58,477 bases of DNA. It comes from Thermincola ferriacetica (GTDB lineage Bacteria > Bacillota > Thermincolia > Thermincolales > Thermincolaceae). Where the stretch lies: positions 1 through 58,477 of the forward strand of contig NZ_LGTE01000020.1 of the NCBI RefSeq assembly GCF_001263415.1. The letters run 5' to 3'. This document shows, one piece after another, positions 18,557 through 28,015 of the stretch; the first letter of the stretch is position 1; each line of letters begins with the position of its first letter. Both the position numbers and the translations under genes were made by a program. Under the pieces are notes generated by a model. That model made no database searches. It was not told where the DNA came from and saw only the letters and a program-made list of their open reading frames with translations.

Positions 18557-19431
18557 TAATTAATACCTCCTTTAAAGAGTTGAATCATCCGGTTATAAGC
18601 TGTATCGTCAATAGACCCCTTTTCTCTGGCAATACGGGCCGTATATAGACCCAAAACTTTATATAATACCTCGTTTTCGGGCTGGTAGTCACTCAAAGCC
18701 TGTAAATGCTTTTTCAGAGTAGATAGGTCTCCCCTGGCTATTGGGCCAGTCAAGGCCTGCACGGGCCCTAAAGCGGAAATATTTTTTAGCGAGCCGTTCA
18801 CTAACGGCCACAAAGCGTTAATAGCTTCTTTTTGCGTCATACCCAATTGCTGATAGATTTTTATGGCCCAGTGTAACACTGCTACCAGAAAGTTGGATGC
18901 CACAGCCGCCCCCATATGGTACATTGGCTTATGCTTGGTTTCCAGCAGAAAGTATTCTCCCCCCACAGCTTTGACAATTTCCATCCCCACCGGCAAAGCT
19001 TCCCGGTCGCCCTCCAACGCGAAAAAGGAACCGGGCAAATTCCTGATAGCCTGCTCCACATCGGCAAATGACTGGAGTGGATGCACTGACAAAACATAAG
19101 CCCCCGCTTCTTTGGCCGGGCCGAGGACCCCGGCAGGCATAGCCCCGCTCATATGTACCACAACCTGACCGGGCCCAAAACCGTTGTCCTGACGAATCTG
19201 GAGACAAACCTTTTCTATTAGCCTGTCCGGCGTAGTGATAAAAATAAGGTCGGCTATTTTGGTAATTTGTGCCGGAACCAATGTTCCGCAGGTTCCCAAC
19301 CTTTTTGCCGTCTCCTGAACCGTTGTAGGATTTCTACCGGCAATACCGCAAATCTCAAAACCCTTTGCCTGTAACAAAAGCGCCATAGCAGTCCCTACTT
19401 TTCCTGCTCCAACCACGGCAACTTTTTTCAC
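18556..19431 (-). CDS. panG: Rossmann/DUF2520-type oxidoreductase, probable ketopantoate reductase PanG
   Basis: A 291-residue NAD(P)-binding protein: the N-terminal dinucleotide motif is [17 protein letters not shown], followed by [13 protein letters not shown] and [11 protein letters not shown] helical C-terminal half contains [18 protein letters not shown]. This is the DUF2520 layout, not the classical PanE/ApbA layout. From memory, PanG of Francisella is an alternative ketopantoate reductase of this type. The gene starts the operon, overlaps panB, and no panE is present, so conversion of ketopantoate to pantoate is the best inference. The start is a GTG behind AGGGGG. Confidence 0.8.
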   Translation of the reverse strand: MKKVAVVGAGKVGTAMALLLQAKGFEICGIAGRNPTTVQETAKRLGTCGTLVPAQITKIADLIFITTPDRLIEKVCLQIRQDNGFGPGQVVVHMSGAMPAGVLGPAKEAGAYVLSVHPLQSFADVEQAIRNLPGSFFALEGDREALPVGMEIVKAVGGEYFLLETKHKPMYHMGAAVASNFLVAVLHWAIKIYQQLGMTQKEAINALWPLVNGSLKNISALGPVQALTGPIARGDLSTLKKHLQALSDYQPENEVLYKVLGLYTARIAREKGSIDDTAYNRMIQLFKGGIN

Positions 19432-19518
19432 TCTTCAAACCCCCTTTTTCCGAAAATTGCGAAAAGAGCAAAAACTGCAACGGGCTTGGAGTTTACGGCA
19501 AGGTTATTGGAAATATAA

Positions 19519-19684
19519 AAACCTTTCAGACTAAATCCGAAAGGTTTCAGATATCGATATATACCTTCCGTCTCGGTCCGATTAGGCTCCAAGCGGGTCG
19601 CATGACACCAATATGAAACACTGTCTTTAAATAATAATTCCGTCGGCGGTGCAGTTCCCGAAAAGAGATACTACCCACCCGTTT
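19519..19684 (-). promoter_or_regulatory. Structured leader with terminator ahead of the pan operon; candidate riboswitch or attenuator
   Basis: Between folK and panG a 165-base transcribed leader is predicted. It contains a stem CTTGG...CCGAG (19572-19593) with small A/AG bulges. It ends in an intrinsic terminator: nine-base arms AAACCTTTC/GAAAGGTTT (19519-19547), with TTTTTAT after it on the minus strand. The panG start is 88 bases further. Leader, terminator and gene in that order suggest conditional termination. The pan RNA motif, described upstream of pantothenate genes in Firmicutes as a stem with bulged adenosines, is the obvious candidate, but I cannot match its consensus here. Alternatively the hairpin simply ends the fol operon. 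Confidence 0.45.
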
Positions 19685-19690
19685 AAGCTT

Positions 19691-19719
19691 ATTTTACCAT
19701 ATTTTCTGGTCTATGCAAA
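19691..19719 (-). promoter_or_regulatory. Possible promoter of the pan leader, within the end of folK
   Basis: On the minus strand TTTGCA (19714-19719) and TAAAAT (19691-19696) are 17 bases apart. This would start a transcript just past the folK stop, feeding the leader and the pan operon. The -35 is weak. Confidence 0.4.
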
Positions 19720-20185
19720 CGAATTTTTTGTCTGTCAGCCGTTTCAGGGCTTCGCCAATCTTATTTCCGGAAGGAAGAATCATATCAGGCGCCAGGTCCT
19801 TGAGCGGCGCAAGCACAAAAGCCCTCTCCTCAAAGCGTGGATGGGGAATCTGAAGGTCCTCTTCCAGAATTTTTTCATCTCCATAAAGAATTATATCCAG
19901 GTCAATGGTTCTCGGCCCCCACCTAACGGTTCTAACCCGCCCCAAATGATTTTCAATCTTCTGCAGGGCAGCAAGCAGTTCCGACGGAGGTAAAGCAGTC
20001 TCTATTTCCGCTACCGTATTATAAAACCATTCCTGTTCTTCATACCCTACTGGTTCTGTGAGGTAAAGGGGAGCCACTTTCCGTACGGTAATTCCATCCA
20101 CTTCATGCATCCTTTGCAGCGCTGTCCTTATCTTTTCCCTTGGGTTGTCCTGGTTAGAACCAAGTGCAATATATGCACGAACCAT
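19694..20185 (-). CDS. folK: 6-hydroxymethyl-7,8-dihydropterin pyrophosphokinase
   Basis: Transfers pyrophosphate from ATP to hydroxymethyl-dihydropterin in folate synthesis. The 163-residue protein starts AYIALGSNQDNPREKI and has APLYLTEPVGYEEQEWFYN and the family signature RWGPRTIDLDIILY followed by IPHPRFEERAFVLAPL. Length is typical. It follows folB directly; folP, folB and folK are consecutive pathway genes. Confidence 0.97.
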   Translation of the reverse strand: MVRAYIALGSNQDNPREKIRTALQRMHEVDGITVRKVAPLYLTEPVGYEEQEWFYNTVAEIETALPPSELLAALQKIENHLGRVRTVRWGPRTIDLDIILYGDEKILEEDLQIPHPRFEERAFVLAPLKDLAPDMILPSGNKIGEALKRLTDKKFVCIDQKIW

Positions 20186-20186
20186 A

Positions 20187-20549
20187 TCAATGTTTCTCCC
20201 TTTTTATTTCAACAGCCATATAATCGAAAATGCCGCTAATAGGGGCCTGTGGTTTTTCTACCCTTACTTTGACCTTTTTTACCTGGTAATTTTGAAGAAT
20301 AGCCTGAGCAATATTTTCGGCCAATGCTTCTAGCAGGTTAAAGCTCTTCCCGGTAACAATTCCTTTTACGAGGCCGTATATATCGGCGTAATTCAGTGTA
20401 TGGGCCAGATCGTCAGTCTGGCCGGCCTTTTTTAAGTCCGCAGATAATTCCAGATCAACAACAAATTTTTGCCCCATGGCTTTCTCTCCGGGGAAAACCC
20501 CGTGGCGACCATGGAACTGCATGCCCTTTAAAATTATCTTGTCACCCAT
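20187..20549 (-). CDS. folB: Dihydroneopterin aldolase
   Basis: Cleaves dihydroneopterin to hydroxymethyl-dihydropterin and glycolaldehyde. The 120-residue protein has IILKGMQFHGRHGVFPGEKAMGQKF, TLNYADIY, FNLLEALAENIA and VEKPQAPI, all typical of the tunnelling-fold family. It lies between folP and folK with gaps of 10 and 1 bases. Confidence 0.97.
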   Translation of the reverse strand: MGDKIILKGMQFHGRHGVFPGEKAMGQKFVVDLELSADLKKAGQTDDLAHTLNYADIYGLVKGIVTGKSFNLLEALAENIAQAILQNYQVKKVKVRVEKPQAPISGIFDYMAVEIKREKH

Positions 20550-20559
20550 AGCTTGCTAC

Positions 20560-21741
20560 CTACCTTCTTACCATAGCATCGGTCATACGGGCCACCCTGA
20601 CCATTTCCTTGACATCGTGAATGCGGACTATATCCACTCCCTGGGCAATACCGAAAGCTACCGTTGCCGCCGTTCCCTCAACCCTTTCTGTTACAGGCAG
20701 CCCCAAAGTATTTCCTATCATGGACTTTCGGGAAGTGCCCAAAAGAACCGGGTAGCCCAGTGTCTTGAATTCCCAAAGGCGGTTCATTACCTCCAGGTTC
20801 TGGTCAGTGTCCTTGCCGAAACCTATACCGGGGTCAATAATAATATTTTCCTCTTTTACGCCGGCATCTAAAGCTAGCTGGATACTTTGCCTTAAGGATG
20901 CCAGAATGTCGTCCATCATACTTTTGTATTCTGTTCCTCTTTGATTATGCATCAAAATAAGGGGTACATCGTATTCCGCCGCCACTTTGGCCAAATCCGG
21001 GTCAGCCTGCAGGCCCCATACGTCGTTAAGTATATGGGCCCCCACCTCAAGGGCTCTCCTGGCCACCTGGGACTTATAAGTGTCAACGGAAATCGGCACC
21101 GGCACTTCCTTCACCAGTCTTTCCAGGACCGGAATTACCCGTTCCAACTCCTCTTCCGCCCCGACCGGATCATAATTTGGCCTGGTGGACTCTCCACCTA
21201 TATCAATGATATCTGCTCCCTGTTCAACCATTTCCTTCGCATGCTCTATGGCTTTGTCCAGCTCAAAGAACTTGCCCCCGTCCGAAAATGAATCGGGGGT
21301 TACATTGAGAATACCCATCACCAAAGTCTTTTCCCCAAGGGGCAGCGTATGTTCACGGCAGCGCAAAAATTTGCGGCCATGGCCTTCCAGGTTCTTTAAG
21401 ACCACAGATATCTCTTCAGCAAGTTGCGCCATCCCAAAAGGCTGCATCTTTAGCTTCGCTGTCAAATCGGCAAATTGCCGCACCGTCCCCATGACCAGAA
21501 TATCACAGGTGTCAACAGTATTATTCCCTGCTTGTCTGGGTAAAACTACTTCGCCCCCTTTGGACAGCATTTCTTGTTTGATTATGTTGGCCACCGCTGT
21601 TCTAATGCCTTCAATTTTAAGCGTCCGGTGGACAGCCTTCGGTTTCATCCACTTCAAGCCGAATTCATCCGGCCCGATAGCAGATATTTCTTTGGTTGCC
21701 TTTTCCGAGTCATTTATGTCAATAGCCCTTACTCTTATCAT
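20560..21741 (-). CDS. folP: Dihydropteroate synthase with N-terminal extension
   Basis: Joins hydroxymethyl-dihydropterin pyrophosphate and p-aminobenzoate; the sulfonamide target. The catalytic TIM barrel (about residues 130-393) has VMGILNVTPDSFSDGG, DIIDIGGESTRP, SVDTYKSQVA, LILMHNQRG and IIDPGIGFGKD. About 130 residues precede it, including a domain with the sequence VHRTLKIEGIRTAVANIIKQEM, so the protein is longer than the usual 270-280. Related long forms are known in Clostridia; the role of the extension is not known to me. The ATG at 21741 follows AGGAGGG. Confidence 0.95.
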   Translation of the reverse strand: MIRVRAIDINDSEKATKEISAIGPDEFGLKWMKPKAVHRTLKIEGIRTAVANIIKQEMLSKGGEVVLPRQAGNNTVDTCDILVMGTVRQFADLTAKLKMQPFGMAQLAEEISVVLKNLEGHGRKFLRCREHTLPLGEKTLVMGILNVTPDSFSDGGKFFELDKAIEHAKEMVEQGADIIDIGGESTRPNYDPVGAEEELERVIPVLERLVKEVPVPISVDTYKSQVARRALEVGAHILNDVWGLQADPDLAKVAAEYDVPLILMHNQRGTEYKSMMDDILASLRQSIQLALDAGVKEENIIIDPGIGFGKDTDQNLEVMNRLWEFKTLGYPVLLGTSRKSMIGNTLGLPVTERVEGTAATVAFGIAQGVDIVRIHDVKEMVRVARMTDAMVRR

Positions 21742-21771
21742 AATACCCTCCTGCAAATTGACCAAATTGAT

Positions 21772-22299
21772 TTAATAGAGTATTGCTTTAACTCCTGTTT
21801 CCATATCGTCAAACTTGTAACATTCCGCTTTGGCCGGGCAAAAATAACAGCTTCTGGACAGGTTATCCGCACGGTGTAAATATTCGCCCAACAGACTCAT
21901 GTTTTCTGTAAAACTACCCCGGTGCTCTTTAATTGCTTGGCAAATAATAGTTATTTCTCTATTATCGAACCCTGCCCTCTTCAATATATCTTCAGCTATT
22001 TCAGCGCCTTTTACCGCGTGGTCCTCACCCGTTTCATATTCATGCCACCGGGCGATGTCATGCAGTAAGGCTGCAGCATAAATCACTTCCCGGGCTTTTT
22101 CCCGAATACCGAGGTTATTCTGTATGATAAAATTCTTTAGTTCCTTTGCTTCCATAATCAGGATATAAGCGACCCTTGCTACATCCACCATATGCTGAAA
22201 GGCGTGCTTGCAAAACTTACGTTTTGCCTCCTTTACTTCGTTCTTGGCTATACATTCCTGGTAAAACGGGTCTTTCAGTATTTTTTCCACCCTGTCCAT
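21772..22299 (-). CDS. HD-domain phosphohydrolase with C-terminal cysteine cluster
   Basis: A 175-residue HD-superfamily protein: metal-site residues are visible in HAFQHMVDVARVA, LLHDIARWHEYETGEDHA, KEHRG and HRADNLSR. The C-terminus has SCYFCPAKAECYKF (C-x2-C-x5-C), a possible metal or Fe-S site. Such proteins hydrolyse nucleotides or phosphoesters. It is 30 bases upstream of folP and so heads the folate operon; removal of a pterin phosphate is a possible but unproven role. The start at 22299 follows GAGGGGG. Confidence 0.75.
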   Translation of the reverse strand: MDRVEKILKDPFYQECIAKNEVKEAKRKFCKHAFQHMVDVARVAYILIMEAKELKNFIIQNNLGIREKAREVIYAAALLHDIARWHEYETGEDHAVKGAEIAEDILKRAGFDNREITIICQAIKEHRGSFTENMSLLGEYLHRADNLSRSCYFCPAKAECYKFDDMETGVKAILY

Positions 22300-22529
22300 T
22301 CCAGATGCCCCCTCACATATTCCTGGCATAGATTGAACATATGCCGTTTACCTTTACTTTGACATACTGCGCAAAAAATCCTTTTTCTTTTGCCTAAATA
22401 AAGTCATGTTTAGCATCTGCAAAGTTATTAAATTTAATAAGTGGAGTTGCTGCGTAAAGGTTAAGCAATCGTTTCTCCAAAGCTGCAGGGGGAACCCTTT
22501 AACACAGAGAATTCATTACTTGAAAATTT

Positions 22530-22640
22530 CTGTTTCCTCGGTATAATTTATGGTTTTAACAAAGTACCACAGAGGACTCAGAGAGCACAGAGAAAACACA
22601 ACAAGCATCAACTTTGCTTTTACAATTAATTCTCCGTATA
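22530..22640 (+). repeat. Dispersed non-coding repeat, copy B
   Basis: TACCACAGAGG, CTCAGAGAGCACAGAGAAAA and GCTTTTACAATTAATTCTCC appear in the same order and spacing class as copy A at 5050-5200. A related CACAGAGAATTCATTA block precedes it near 22503, as in copy A. Boundaries are approximate. Confidence 0.6.
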
Positions 22641-22754
22641 CTACCCCGAAAATAAATATTTCATTCTCTGTTGGTGCCGCGTTAGCGGCATGAAAATCTC
22701 TGTGGTTTAAGAAATTACGACCGGTACACACATCGTTACCATGCAAAAGGTACA

Positions 22755-22786
22755 AAAGAGGCAGGTTCGTATGAACCTGCCTCTTT
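22755..22786 (-). terminator. Terminator of fhs
   Basis: Fourteen-base perfect arms (AAAGAGGCAGGTTC and its complement) with a four-base loop lie eight bases past the fhs stop. The T tail is short (TTTTG), but the stem is very strong. Confidence 0.75.
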
Positions 22787-22793
22787 AAAACTT

Positions 22794-24569
22794 TTAGAAC
22801 AAACCACTTACTTCGCCGGTGTTTACATCCACGTCGATTCTCCTGTAAGCAGGGTCGGAAGCGGTACCAGGCATTAAGCTGATATCGCCGGCCATCGGGC
22901 AAAGGAACTTCGCACCGCTGTAAACGAGAACGTCGCGGATAGGCAGAACCCAACCTTTGGGCACTCCCTTCAGAGTAGGATCGTGGGACAGACTCAGGTG
23001 AGTCTTAACCATCATGGTCTGGAAGTCAGCAAACTGTGGGTCTGCTTCAAACTTCTTAGCCTTCGCTTCAGCTACCGGCGACCATGATACACCGTCAGCA
23101 CCGTAAACTTCCTTAGCTATCATTTCAACGCGCTGACGCAACGGCATTTCAAGCGGATAGAGCGGTTTGTAATTGGAGGGCTCGTTGCAGGCGTCCAGAA
23201 CAACGTCTGCCAGTTCAGCAGCGCCTTCGCCGCCGTACATCCAGTGGTTGGATACGGCACAGCGTACGCCCTCTTCTTCACAAAGCCTTCTGACAAGGTC
23301 ATGCTCAGCCTTGGTGTCAGTGTAGAAAGCGTTGATGCAGACAACAGGTACAATACCGGACTTCTTGACAATGCCGATCATGTGGCGCAGGTTCTCGAAG
23401 CCCTTCTCGACCAGGCCAAGGTTTTCTTCGGTATACTCTGCGGGCAGAGGACGACCAGGAGCAACAGCCGGACCGCCACCATGCATTTTAAGGGCACGAA
23501 TGGTAGCAACGATAACGGATACGTTGGGAATATTGCCACTTAAACGGCACTTAACATTCCAGAACTTCTCAAAACCGATATCGGCGGCAAATCCGGACTC
23601 GGTTACAACGTAATCAAAGAGTTTCAAGCCAAGGCGGTCGGAGATAATGGAGTTCTGACCGATAGCAATGTTAGCAAAAGGACCTGCATGGATCAATACA
23701 GGCTGGCCTTCTACAGAGTAGCAGAGAGTCGGGTTAATGGTGTTACGCATCCAGGCAGTCATAGCGCCGGCTACATCAAGATCGCTGGTTGTAATCGGTT
23801 TGCCTGTTCTGTCATAGGCAACAGTAATCTTGCCAATACGCTCCCTCATGTCAGCAAGGTCTCTGGAAACGGCCAAAATAGCCATTAATTCAGAACTTAC
23901 GGAAATACCGAACCTGGACTGCATGGGGTAACCGTCTTTCTTACCACCGAGACCGATAATGATATTGCGGAGGGCCTGAGCAGCAAAGTCCATTACCCAG
24001 CCCATTTCTACGTTTTTGGGGTCAATATCCAGCCGGCGCAGGCCGCGCTTGGCCAGTTCTTCATCTGTATAATTGCATTCATGCTGATACCTGGAAGTAA
24101 GAGCAACCATAGCCAGGTTATGAGCGTTAGTGATGTCATTAATATCACCGGTCAGACCCAGCGAAAACTCGGTCATAGGAATAAGCAGAGCATTACCGCC
24201 ACCGGCAGCGGTTCCTTTAACGTTCATGGTAGGTCCACCGGAAGGCTGACGTAATGCGCCGCCAACGTTTTTTCCTTTTACCCCAAGACCCTGGATAAGA
24301 CCCATGGAAACAGTGGTCTTACCTTCGCCAAGGGGCGTAGGGGTAATGGCGGTAACCTCTATGTATTTGCCATCCGGCTTATCCTTCAAGCGGTTCATTA
24401 TTTTTAAAAAGTTGAGCTTAGGAGTTTTTCCGTAAGGAATCAGTTCATCCTTTTCCAGTCCCAGCTTTTCAACCCATTCCTCCACACTGGGCAGATACTT
24501 TTCAGCCTCCTGGGCTATTTCCCAATCTTTGTACTTGGTCGGGTCCATTGACCTTGGATTGTAAGGCAT
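22794..24569 (-). CDS. fhs: Formate--tetrahydrofolate ligase
   Basis: ATP-dependent formation of 10-formyl-THF, the entry step of the methyl branch of the Wood-Ljungdahl pathway and of one-carbon metabolism. The 591-residue protein carries the P-loop [80 protein letters not shown] and [17 protein letters not shown]. It is longer than the roughly 556 residues of the Moorella enzyme, with an extended N-terminus and internal insertions. AAGGAGAGG precedes the ATG. No other pathway gene is adjacent. Confidence 0.96.
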   Translation of the reverse strand: MPYNPRSMDPTKYKDWEIAQEAEKYLPSVEEWVEKLGLEKDELIPYGKTPKLNFLKIMNRLKDKPDGKYIEVTAITPTPLGEGKTTVSMGLIQGLGVKGKNVGGALRQPSGGPTMNVKGTAAGGGNALLIPMTEFSLGLTGDINDITNAHNLAMVALTSRYQHECNYTDEELAKRGLRRLDIDPKNVEMGWVMDFAAQALRNIIIGLGGKKDGYPMQSRFGISVSSELMAILAVSRDLADMRERIGKITVAYDRTGKPITTSDLDVAGAMTAWMRNTINPTLCYSVEGQPVLIHAGPFANIAIGQNSIISDRLGLKLFDYVVTESGFAADIGFEKFWNVKCRLSGNIPNVSVIVATIRALKMHGGGPAVAPGRPLPAEYTEENLGLVEKGFENLRHMIGIVKKSGIVPVVCINAFYTDTKAEHDLVRRLCEEEGVRCAVSNHWMYGGEGAAELADVVLDACNEPSNYKPLYPLEMPLRQRVEMIAKEVYGADGVSWSPVAEAKAKKFEADPQFADFQTMMVKTHLSLSHDPTLKGVPKGWVLPIRDVLVYSGAKFLCPMAGDISLMPGTASDPAYRRIDVDVNTGEVSGLF

Positions 24570-24936
24570 TCTTATCCTCTCCTTTTTTATTTAAATTTTT
24601 TAAGTGTGTAATAAACTTGGGTCCCTCTCCCTATTCAGAAACTAAAAAACATCATCCCCCCTTAATACTTGCTGGCGTTGTTAGAGCAAGCTAGAACTCT
24701 AGTTTTGTTAAAGACCACCCGTCTCCTCAAAGGCAGGCTATCAAATATGCATAATTAAGGGTATCCTTGATATTATTCGAGACTTTTAAATAAACTCCTG
24801 CCAGCGTAGACAAAATATTTTAAAAATTGCTAATGTTTCCTATTGCAAGAACCCAAAAGGCATAAAATCTCCTGTTTTTTTATATCTACAGCCCTATAAA
24901 TAATATGCCTTTTGTCCCCTTTTTAATCATCAGAAT
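24570..24936. other. Non-coding leader/promoter region of fhs
   Basis: A 367-base AT-rich gap. Ten-base arms AAAAGGCATA (24855-24864) and TATGCCTTTT (24904-24913) could pair across 39 bases, and short GCTGGC/GCCAGC arms lie at 24671 and 24800. No known riboswitch pattern was recognised. A long fhs leader is possible but unsupported beyond its length. Confidence 0.35.
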
Positions 24937-25338
24937 TTATCCGCTTTGCTTTTTACCTTCGCACTTGGCCATAAATTTTTCCCGGTTAATGATAAATCGT
25001 TCGTGTATTCCTTCCCCGATTTTATCTTTTTCATCATAGGCTTCTACTTTAAAAACCAGTTTCTTGCCTTCTATCCGAATCAGTTCCGACCTTGCAACAA
25101 CTTCCATACCAACCGGTGTAGCCGCCAAATGAGTTGACTGAATATTGATCCCCACAGTGGTATGACCAGGAGGCAGGAATTTTTCTACTGAATTAAGGGC
25201 TGCATTTTCCATGAGCGCTATCATGGCAGGAGTGGCAAATACTTCTACCCCTCCGCTCCCATAAGCAATAGCCGTATTGTTTTCCGATACCACAACCTTA
25301 CTTTCCCCTTTGATACCCGTTTGCAGGTTGATGTCCAT
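24937..25338 (-). CDS. Hotdog-fold thioesterase, FlK-like
   Basis: A 133-residue single hotdog-domain protein of the family that includes fluoroacetyl-CoA thioesterase FlK. The catalytic trio known in FlK is visible: T36 in FATPAMIALMENAA, E44 in the same helix and H70 in QSTHLAATPVG. It would hydrolyse a short acyl-CoA in the cytosol; these relatives in anaerobes are usually unstudied and a fluoroacetate role is not implied. It stands alone between fhs and ndk, with its own GGGGG-containing ribosome-binding site. Confidence 0.82.
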   Translation of the reverse strand: MDINLQTGIKGESKVVVSENNTAIAYGSGGVEVFATPAMIALMENAALNSVEKFLPPGHTTVGINIQSTHLAATPVGMEVVARSELIRIEGKKLVFKVEAYDEKDKIGEGIHERFIINREKFMAKCEGKKQSG

Positions 25339-25486
25339 TTTATCACCCCCCTCTTTTTTTCAAATGGTAATACATAGACTTCGTTAAAATTAATATTTTT
25401 CCTGCCTTCCCTTTAGCGTTCTACAAAAATAAGCAAAAAAATTCCTTCGGAATGAAAAAATTCAAAAACAAGTAGATAAGCTCAAT

Positions 25487-25510
25487 TAAAAAAGCAGGCA
25501 TTTGCCTGCT
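25487..25510 (-). terminator. Terminator of ndk
   Basis: AGCAGGC and GCCTGCT form a seven-base-pair stem around a four-base loop just past the ndk stop, followed by six T residues on the minus strand. Confidence 0.88.
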
Positions 25511-25516
25511 CTATAT

Positions 25517-25966
25517 TTACTCGTAAATCCAATCATCAAGCACCTTTTTATATTCACATAATTCGCTCTCGGTAAAGTAAATGGCGATTTCCCTGTTGGC
25601 GCTATCTATTGAATCTGACGCATGAATTACATTGCGCCCCACTTCAATGGCATAGTCGCCGCGAATCGTCCCAGGTCCGGCATTGGCTGGGTTGGTTGCC
25701 CCATTCATGGCACGGGCAGTAGCCACGACGTCTTTTCCCTCTAAAACCATAGCCACTACCGGGCCGGAAGTAATGTAACTTACTAACCCTTCAAAGAAAG
25801 GTTTTCCTGTATGTTCGGCATAATGTTTTTCAGCCATGGCCCGGTCCATCTGCAGCATTTTAAGGCCCACAATCTTTAAGCCTTTCCTCTCGAAACGGGT
25901 AATAATCTCGCCAATTAAATTGCGCTGAACTCCATCAGGTTTAATCATTACATAGGTTCTTTCCAT
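25517..25966 (-). CDS. ndk: Nucleoside diphosphate kinase
   Basis: Transfers the gamma phosphate between nucleoside triphosphates and diphosphates through a phosphohistidine. The 149-residue protein starts [20 protein letters not shown] and has the active-site histidine in [40 protein letters not shown] is typical. GGAGGAG precedes the ATG. It lies 30 bases after ftsH. Confidence 0.97.
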   Translation of the reverse strand: MERTYVMIKPDGVQRNLIGEIITRFERKGLKIVGLKMLQMDRAMAEKHYAEHTGKPFFEGLVSYITSGPVVAMVLEGKDVVATARAMNGATNPANAGPGTIRGDYAIEVGRNVIHASDSIDSANREIAIYFTESELCEYKKVLDDWIYE

Positions 25967-25996
25967 AATCTGATCTCCTCCCGGGTATCAATTTTC

Positions 25997-27934
25997 TTAC
26001 TCCGTTCTGTCCGGCGGCAACTTATCAGCAGGTTCTTCGGTTTTCTCAATCGAATTGAAGGCATTTTTTTCATCTTCCGCCGGAGGAACGGCCTTATCTT
26101 CGACTTTGGGCGTGCCGTTAATGTTTTTACCCTCTATCAGGTTGGCAAACTCTTCTGCATCCAGCGTTTCTTTTTCGATGAGAGTATTGGCAATCAAATG
26201 CAGCTTATCCATGTTTGCCATGATAATCTTCTTGGCTTTTTCATAGCAGTCCTCAATAATATGCCGTACCTCTTTATCAATTTTGAAAGCAATTTCTTCA
26301 CTGTAATTACGGTCTCTGGCGATATCCCGGCCCAGGAAAACCTGTTCCTGGCGCCTGCCCAAAGTCAATGGACCTATTTCCTCGCTCATTCCCAATTCCA
26401 TGATCATTCTACGTGCTATTTCCGTAGCCCTTTCCAAATCGTTTTGGGCGCCGGTACTGATTTCGTGCAGAACCAGTTCTTCAGCCACTCTACCGGCCAA
26501 AAGCATAGCAATCTGGTCAAGCAACTGGGATTTAGTCATGTAGTAACGGTCTTCCTTGGGGAGCAACAGTGTATAACCGCCGGCTCTTCCCCTTGGAATA
26601 ATCGATACTTTATGCACAGGGTCTGTATTGGGCAGCAGGTAACCAACCAGTGCATGGCCGGCTTCGTGAAAAGCAACCAGTTTTTTCTCTTTATCGCTAA
26701 TAACTTTGGATTTCTTCTCAGGACCTGCCACTACCCTTTCGATGGAATCCTCCAGTTCTTCCATCCCTATTTTCTTTTTATTGCGCCTTGCGGAAAGCAG
26801 GGCAGCCTCGTTCACAAGGTTAGCCAGGTCGGCTCCGGTAAAACCTGGCGTTCTTCTGGCCAGAACGCCGAGGTTAACACTTTCATCCAGGGGTTTACCC
26901 CTTACATGCACCTGCAGTATTTCTTCCCGGCCCTTAACATCAGGGGAGTCAACCACAATCTGCCTATCAAAACGTCCCGGTCTTAAGAGCGCCGGGTCCA
27001 GGATGTCGGGCCTGTTAGTAGCCGCAATAATTATAATTCCTTCGTTGGGACTAAAGCCGTCCATCTCAACCAACAACTGGTTAAGAGTTTGTTCTCTTTC
27101 GTCGTGGCCGCCTCCCAGGCCTGCGCCTCTTTGCCGGCCTACAGCGTCAATTTCGTCAATAAATACTATACAGGGAGCGTTTTTTTTGGCCTGTTCAAAC
27201 AAATCCCGAACACGGGAAGCGCCCACACCAACGAACATTTCCACAAAATCAGAACCACTGATGGTGAAAAAAGGCACTCCGGCCTCGCCGGCAACAGCCC
27301 TGGCCAATAATGTCTTGCCGGTACCGGGCGGGCCGTACAATAATACTCCTTTAGGAATCTTAGCCCCTAATTCGTTAAACTTCTTGGGGTATTTTAAAAA
27401 TTCAACCACTTCCTGCAGTTCTTCCTTAACCTCGTCAGCGCCTGCCACGTCGTCAAAAGTCACCCGTTTTTTCTCATCAGTATGTAAACGGGCCCGGCTT
27501 TTCCCAAAAGACATAACCCGGTTGCCTCCGCCCTGGGTTTGGTTCAGCATAAAAAAAATCAAACCGATAACCAGCAGGATAGGTAAAAAATTAATAAACA
27601 GACTGGACCACCAGGGGGGTTTGGGAGCTGGAATTACCTTTACAGAAATTCCTTTATCTCTAAGAAGCTTCGTTAGTTCCGGAACTTCAAAAACCGAAAC
27701 GGTGGAAGAATACTCTTTTTTGTTATCTTTGGCCAGCTTGCCCTTAACACGGGCTATTTCCTCCTCGGACTGAATTTCTGCAGTCAGAATATTGCCACGG
27801 GCAATCTCCGTGTAAAGCTGGTCGTTGGTGAGCTCTTTGATCTCATCTTGCGTTGGTTGTGTATACTTGATGATGGCTACAGCAAGTACCACTATAAGCA
27901 GATATATACTAAGGTTCTTGAAAATCCTGTTCAA
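25997..27934 (-). CDS. ftsH: ATP-dependent zinc metalloprotease FtsH
   Basis: Membrane AAA+ protease that degrades unassembled membrane proteins and regulators. The 645-residue protein has an N-terminal membrane segment ([15 protein letters not shown]), a second near residue 115 ([18 protein letters not shown]), Walker A GPPGTGKT, Walker B FIDEID, the second region of homology and the zinc motif HEAGH. The acidic C-terminal tail is unconserved. I favour the TTG at 27934, giving [11 protein letters not shown], with AGAGGAG eight bases upstream; a GTG at 27943 sits against the ribosome-binding site. It follows tilS, as in many Firmicutes. Confidence 0.97.
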   Translation of the reverse strand: MNRIFKNLSIYLLIVVLAVAIIKYTQPTQDEIKELTNDQLYTEIARGNILTAEIQSEEEIARVKGKLAKDNKKEYSSTVSVFEVPELTKLLRDKGISVKVIPAPKPPWWSSLFINFLPILLVIGLIFFMLNQTQGGGNRVMSFGKSRARLHTDEKKRVTFDDVAGADEVKEELQEVVEFLKYPKKFNELGAKIPKGVLLYGPPGTGKTLLARAVAGEAGVPFFTISGSDFVEMFVGVGASRVRDLFEQAKKNAPCIVFIDEIDAVGRQRGAGLGGGHDEREQTLNQLLVEMDGFSPNEGIIIIAATNRPDILDPALLRPGRFDRQIVVDSPDVKGREEILQVHVRGKPLDESVNLGVLARRTPGFTGADLANLVNEAALLSARRNKKKIGMEELEDSIERVVAGPEKKSKVISDKEKKLVAFHEAGHALVGYLLPNTDPVHKVSIIPRGRAGGYTLLLPKEDRYYMTKSQLLDQIAMLLAGRVAEELVLHEISTGAQNDLERATEIARRMIMELGMSEEIGPLTLGRRQEQVFLGRDIARDRNYSEEIAFKIDKEVRHIIEDCYEKAKKIIMANMDKLHLIANTLIEKETLDAEEFANLIEGKNINGTPKVEDKAVPPAEDEKNAFNSIEKTEEPADKLPPDRTE

Positions 27935-28015
27935 CAAGTTCACTCCTCTCGGCCGATACAGTCAAGGGGACACGATACCTAATAATTTTAGCATAATTTT
28001 TCAGCCATTTCAATT

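Larger units (their letters stand above)
22300..22793. other. Intergenic region between fhs and the HD gene
   Basis: A 494-base gap with the fhs terminator at its low end and copy B of the CACAGAG repeat in the middle. No coding region is convincing, and the promoter of the HD-folP-folB-folK operon must lie near 22330-22400 without a clear consensus. Confidence 0.45.

Noticed and set aside
19432-19693. 6S RNA or T-box in the gap between panG and folK
   Set aside because: No T-box GGTGG-type antiterminator motif and no convincing 6S closing stem and bubble; a pan-operon leader explains the position better.
22516-22953. 145-residue minus-strand frame overlapping the end of fhs
   Set aside because: Runs through the fhs terminator and the dispersed repeat in another frame; no conserved sequence.
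24855-24913. Arms AAAAGGCATA/TATGCCTTTT as a terminator of the thioesterase gene
   Set aside because: The 39-base loop and short T run make termination unconvincing; noted only as structure in the gap.
26706-27773. 355-residue plus-strand frame opposite ftsH
   Set aside because: It is serine/threonine/proline-rich antisense of a highly conserved gene, with no ribosome-binding site or recognisable domain.
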